From Paralvinella palmiformis (taxonomy: Eukaryota; Annelida; Polychaeta; Terebellida; Alvinellidae): a stretch of DNA of 64,000 nucleotides. This document shows, in pieces, positions 61,072 to 64,000 of this stretch. The first letter of the stretch is position 1; every line of letters begins with the position of its first letter. The notes beneath the pieces were generated by a model. It did not search any database, was not told where the DNA came from, and saw nothing but the letters and a program-made list of their open reading frames with translations. Position numbers and translations under genes: made by a program. The DNA is taken from assembly GCA_025642065.1 (NCBI GenBank), contig JAODUP010000487.1, positions 467,501-531,500 on the forward strand. The letters are read 5' to 3'.

Positions 61072-61265
61072 ATGGCGACTATGAATAAAATGATTAATTC
61101 GACGAGTGAGAGGAACTTCCGGGAAATCAGTGGCCGTCGTCATGGCAACAGGAAGTGCGTGAAACGGTGGAAATCATTGTCGGCCTTTAAGACTTTATCT
61201 CGTCCTCACTCGTCATCGTCCGGCAATACGCTTGTGGTCGCCGAGCCGTCCAATAATGTGCACAG
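61072..61265 (+). CDS. Candidate first exon, basic Ser-rich N-terminus
   Basis: An ATG at 61072 (CTCGATGG, good context) opens MATMNKMINSTSERNFREIS and runs 64 codons plus two bases to CACAG|GTGAGATG, a good donor (GT at 61266). It ends in phase 2, the same exit phase as the LIM micro-exon at 40688, so it could be an alternative first exon that skips the first LIM half, or the first exon of another gene. The peptide is rich in Arg, Lys and Ser (GRRHGNRKCVKRWKSLSAF, then HSSSSGN). It looks disordered, and no domain is recognised. The frame is also open upstream of the ATG for some distance, so an internal exon is possible. Confidence 0.45.
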
Positions 61266-61319
61266 GTGAGATGGTTTTCTTCGTAGAGCATTCTTGGGAT
61301 TTAAACCCAAATGAATGTC

Positions 61320-61324
<5 letters not shown>

Positions 61325-61351
<27 letters not shown>
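61325..61351. repeat. (TA)n microsatellite
   Basis: About 27 bp of TA. Confidence 0.95.
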
Positions 61352-61353
<2 letters not shown>

Positions 61354-61450
61354 ATAGTTATGCCTCAAAATAAAATAAGTTATATATTTTAAGCCCCAGC
61401 TATTCAAATCTCCCTCCTGCTCTTATAATCTAGCTTAAGTCAAGGTTGAA

Positions 61451-61617
61451 TCTATTTAGATATGAACCTGAGTTCGAATCTGGGCGTGGGCATATCTGAA
61501 GGTTGTTTCATCTTTGACTTCGCCTCATTACATTTGGACGTCGCTCGGCCCATTTATTCTATCGTGTGCACAAAAGTGGCCGTAAAACATCAATCACCAT
61601 CGTCTATTTAGATATGA
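61451..61617 (+). repeat. tRNA-derived SINE, family A, copy 5, with perfect 15-bp TSD
   Basis: The element (61466-61602) is flanked by TCTATTTAGATATGA at 61451-61465 and again at 61603-61617, a perfect target-site duplication. It starts inside the head just before box B (GAGTTCGAATCTGGGCG), then has TTTCATCTTTGACTTCGC, GTCGCTCGGCCCAT, GTGCACAAAAGTGGCCG and an ATCACCATCG tail. The intact duplication around a 5'-truncated copy is the signature of LINE-driven insertion and implies a fairly recent event. Confidence 0.95.
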
Positions 61618-62345
61618 CAAAATCATAATAATGCATCAAGTTTAAACTTTTTGTTGTCATCCCCATATATTCTGCTTCATCCGCACCTTGTATCAGAATA
61701 TGCCAGTTCGATGTGTTCGTAATACGAAAGAATATAGCTTGGATTCAGATTTGGGTGTGTATATATGTTTATCTATACGCTTGTTTGACGATATATTGAG
61801 GCATCGTTCATTTTTAGAAAACCGAAATTATTTATTAGCCGTCATGATAATGCCGAAGTGACGTTATGATTCGTATTAGCCGAATCATTCACCAGATGTC
61901 AGCAGACGTCGTTCGTCCCTTCAACCAACGGTAATAGTCACAGCGGTCGTCGGACTATGACAATTACACAGACAAGATAACGCCGCATTCTCGATAGTCG
62001 CGCTGATTGAAAACAAACAACAACAAGCCACACCTTAATATACAGATAACTGGTGGAGATACAAACCGGTGTTGTTGTTGTTGTTGTTGTTTGTCGTCGA
62101 CTAGACGTTGACTGGTATAGAAATACACCCACTTATACGTGACAACATTTAGAATGGTAACCCGACTACTTCCTGTTGTAATACAGGCGTTTCGGTGCTA
62201 CCTGGCCATCAGGTGACATTAAGAGATGTGCTGGTGTACTACCATGACATTTTGCAGTCACGATTGTTGTCGGATGTTGGGATGTTTTCCAGGAGTGCGT
62301 CAGGCCATTAAGCCGACACAGACTCCGATAGCTCTCTACATTTAT
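61618..62345. other. Non-coding, nothing recognised
   Basis: Contains a (TTG)n tract at 62071-62092. Confidence 0.4.
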
Positions 62346-62440
62346 ATAAGCCTACATGTGGTGGCCCAGGTAGTAGGGCGTTTGTCACCCAGACTGGGGA
62401 TGCCGGTGATGAACACCTTTCGGATAACGCCAGCATTCCG
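62346..62440 (+). repeat. Possible tRNA-like SINE fragment
   Basis: GTGGTGGCCCAGGTAGTAGG and GGCGTTTGTCACCCAGACTG resemble a tRNA 5' half (compare GCGTTTGTCAC in the 25.3-kb element), but a box B is not clear. Confidence 0.35.
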
Positions 62441-62502
62441 GCTGCCTCATTCTAGTACCAATGTGACCTGATGGTCAGTGGTTAAATATTGGCAGTGAAA
62501 TA

Positions 62503-62531
62503 CACACACACACACACACACACACACACCA

Positions 62532-62608
<77 letters not shown>
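62503..62608. repeat. (CA)n microsatellite
   Basis: About 105 bp of CA with an ACC slip near 62529. Confidence 0.97.
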
Positions 62609-62609
<1 letters not shown>

Positions 62610-63022
62610 GTGTGCACATACTTGTGATCACCGTCACTATGTGTGCTATAATTACCGAGCAAATTCTTCCAAGAATTATATTTTATCTTCATAATGTTTT
62701 TGTCTTGTTGTTTTTATTATTTATTAATAAACTATTTTTACAACCAGGTGGTATTACTGTTGACGTTTTACCGATGTTTTGACACGTCGTACCTGCTTTT
62801 GTGTTTCGCGTTAATTAATGATGTTTCATAATGTTTCCATGAAGATAGCTGATGGTAGCTGGAAAAAGTAATTACTTGATGACTTGTCATTGTTTGTGTT
62901 ATGATCAAAGCTGTAATGTATTATAAGTTAATGTGTTCTCTGCTGTTTATGTTCATCCCGTTGTATCTTTATATTAATGGGTTGGTATGTATGCTGTTCA
63001 TACCTATTTATCCACATCTCTC

Positions 63023-63059
<37 letters not shown>

Positions 63060-64000
63060 TCTGTGTGCGTATGTGTGTGTACGTGCGCGAGTTGTGTAAG
63101 GCTTGTAAGTAGCTTGTATAGCTGTACCATTTTTAAAATCTCACTTTAACTCAGTTCTATTTGATGTTGTCAAATATCAATGTTGTTCTGAACTGAGAAA
63201 TAATTAATTGAACTCCTAGAAAGCGCTTTGCCAGTAGTAGTAGTAGTAGTGAACCTAATTTGATTCTTTTCTCTGTATAACATTATACTGGCATTGAACT
63301 GTCCTATTAATTCGTACCACTTTCCGCTGACCTAATATCGACGTGACTGAGTGTATTATTTATTAGTCTTGCTGCGGTACAGCTAATGATTGCTAGCTGT
63401 TCTGCCCGAAATGTACGATTGGCGTTTCATCACGCAGCCGTCTATACCACCCGCTATTTTGCGCAGCCGATTCTATGGACTCTTGTCCTCTCCGTGCAGC
63501 TGTCCGCATCATTTTGTTGATGGTTTACGTGCTAAATACTCGAAATACAGGCATTAAAACGTCAATTAAATCATAATTTCTCCGAAGTATAATTTCCACC
63601 TCCGCGTTATAAGTAATTGTAAGTGATGTCCTCGGCGACCTTATAACCACAGGTACTTTCGACCATCTGGACACCGATGTATGTATGACTGACCAATTAA
63701 GAAAATAACGCACTACGGACATCAGCATGTAATTAGCGACGAGATTTCATTGTTGTTCAGTCATCTGAATGCGCCGACGAAGACCCATTTGTACAGCTGT
63801 GAGTGGTTCTCGGTTTAGGGATGGCAATGATTTATGTCGGCGTGGTGCGTGTGTTCGCTGATGTCTGTACATCCTTGTACAGCGTACCTCCATGTACTGA
63901 TTGCCGTCTAATGAAAGCAATAATTAGCGTCTTTCATGCAAATGACGTCCGATACGTCCGCGCTGTACAGGGATGCGTCTCTCTCTCTCTCTCTCTCTCT
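62610..64000. other. Non-coding to window end
   Basis: (CT)n at 63017-63052, (TAG)n at about 63234-63250, and a CT run from 63976 to the end. The stretch 63360-63960 is largely free of simple repeats. No exon recognised. Confidence 0.45.

Overview
This 64 kb window is eukaryotic DNA from an animal, most likely a marine lophotrochozoan such as a mollusc. That call is inference. It rests on an AT-rich, intron-dominated layout, on dense long (CA)n, (TA)n, (GACA)n, (CACT)n and (AAT)n arrays, on tRNA-derived SINEs, and on exons with standard GT-AG junctions. No prokaryotic gene, operon or ribosome binding site is present. No reverse transcriptase, transposase or rRNA gene was recognised.

The best supported gene lies on the + strand and encodes a LIM zinc-finger protein. 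A proline- and serine-rich exon (9788-10312, ATG at 9832) ends in phase 1. It can join a GC-rich exon (27483-27744) that carries the first zinc finger of a LIM domain. That exon ends in phase 2, in the middle of the domain, and joins a 33-nt micro-exon (40656-40688) that supplies the next zinc ligand and the conserved continuation. The second finger lies beyond the window. Four more ATG-initiated exon candidates upstream of 27483 (14203, 17809, 23853, 24831) also end at a plausible donor in phase 1. Three of five candidates between 27744 and 40656, and one at 61072, end in phase 2. This suggests a locus with many alternative first exons and exchangeable N-termini. It is a hypothesis from splice phase, not a demonstrated transcript set.

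The rest is intronic or intergenic and rich in repeats. There are five copies of one tRNA-derived SINE family, one with a perfect 15-bp target-site duplication (61451-61617). A second tRNA-headed SINE lies at 20928-21282, with weaker tRNA-like fragments elsewhere. A 33-bp palindromic minisatellite occupies 39520-40386, just upstream of the LIM micro-exon. A dispersed element with a conserved hairpin and a shared (C/T)TGATGAGTAG word occurs at 38.7, 47.9 and 48.4 kb; the last two copies are inverted around a (CA)n tract. Three tandem copies of a ~1.08 kb unit fill 56355-59462, and a decayed minisatellite fills 60125-60750.

Region by region: 1-9787 is upstream sequence with two SINEs and a possible 5' UTR exon. 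From 9788 to 40688 lies the recognisable part of the LIM gene with large introns. From 40689 to 56000 the sequence is mostly microsatellites and dispersed repeats, with one possible noncoding first exon near 49.87 kb. From 56 to 60.8 kb it is tandem repeats. From 60.8 to 64 kb there is one coding exon candidate and a SINE. The minus strand shows no gene I could recognise.
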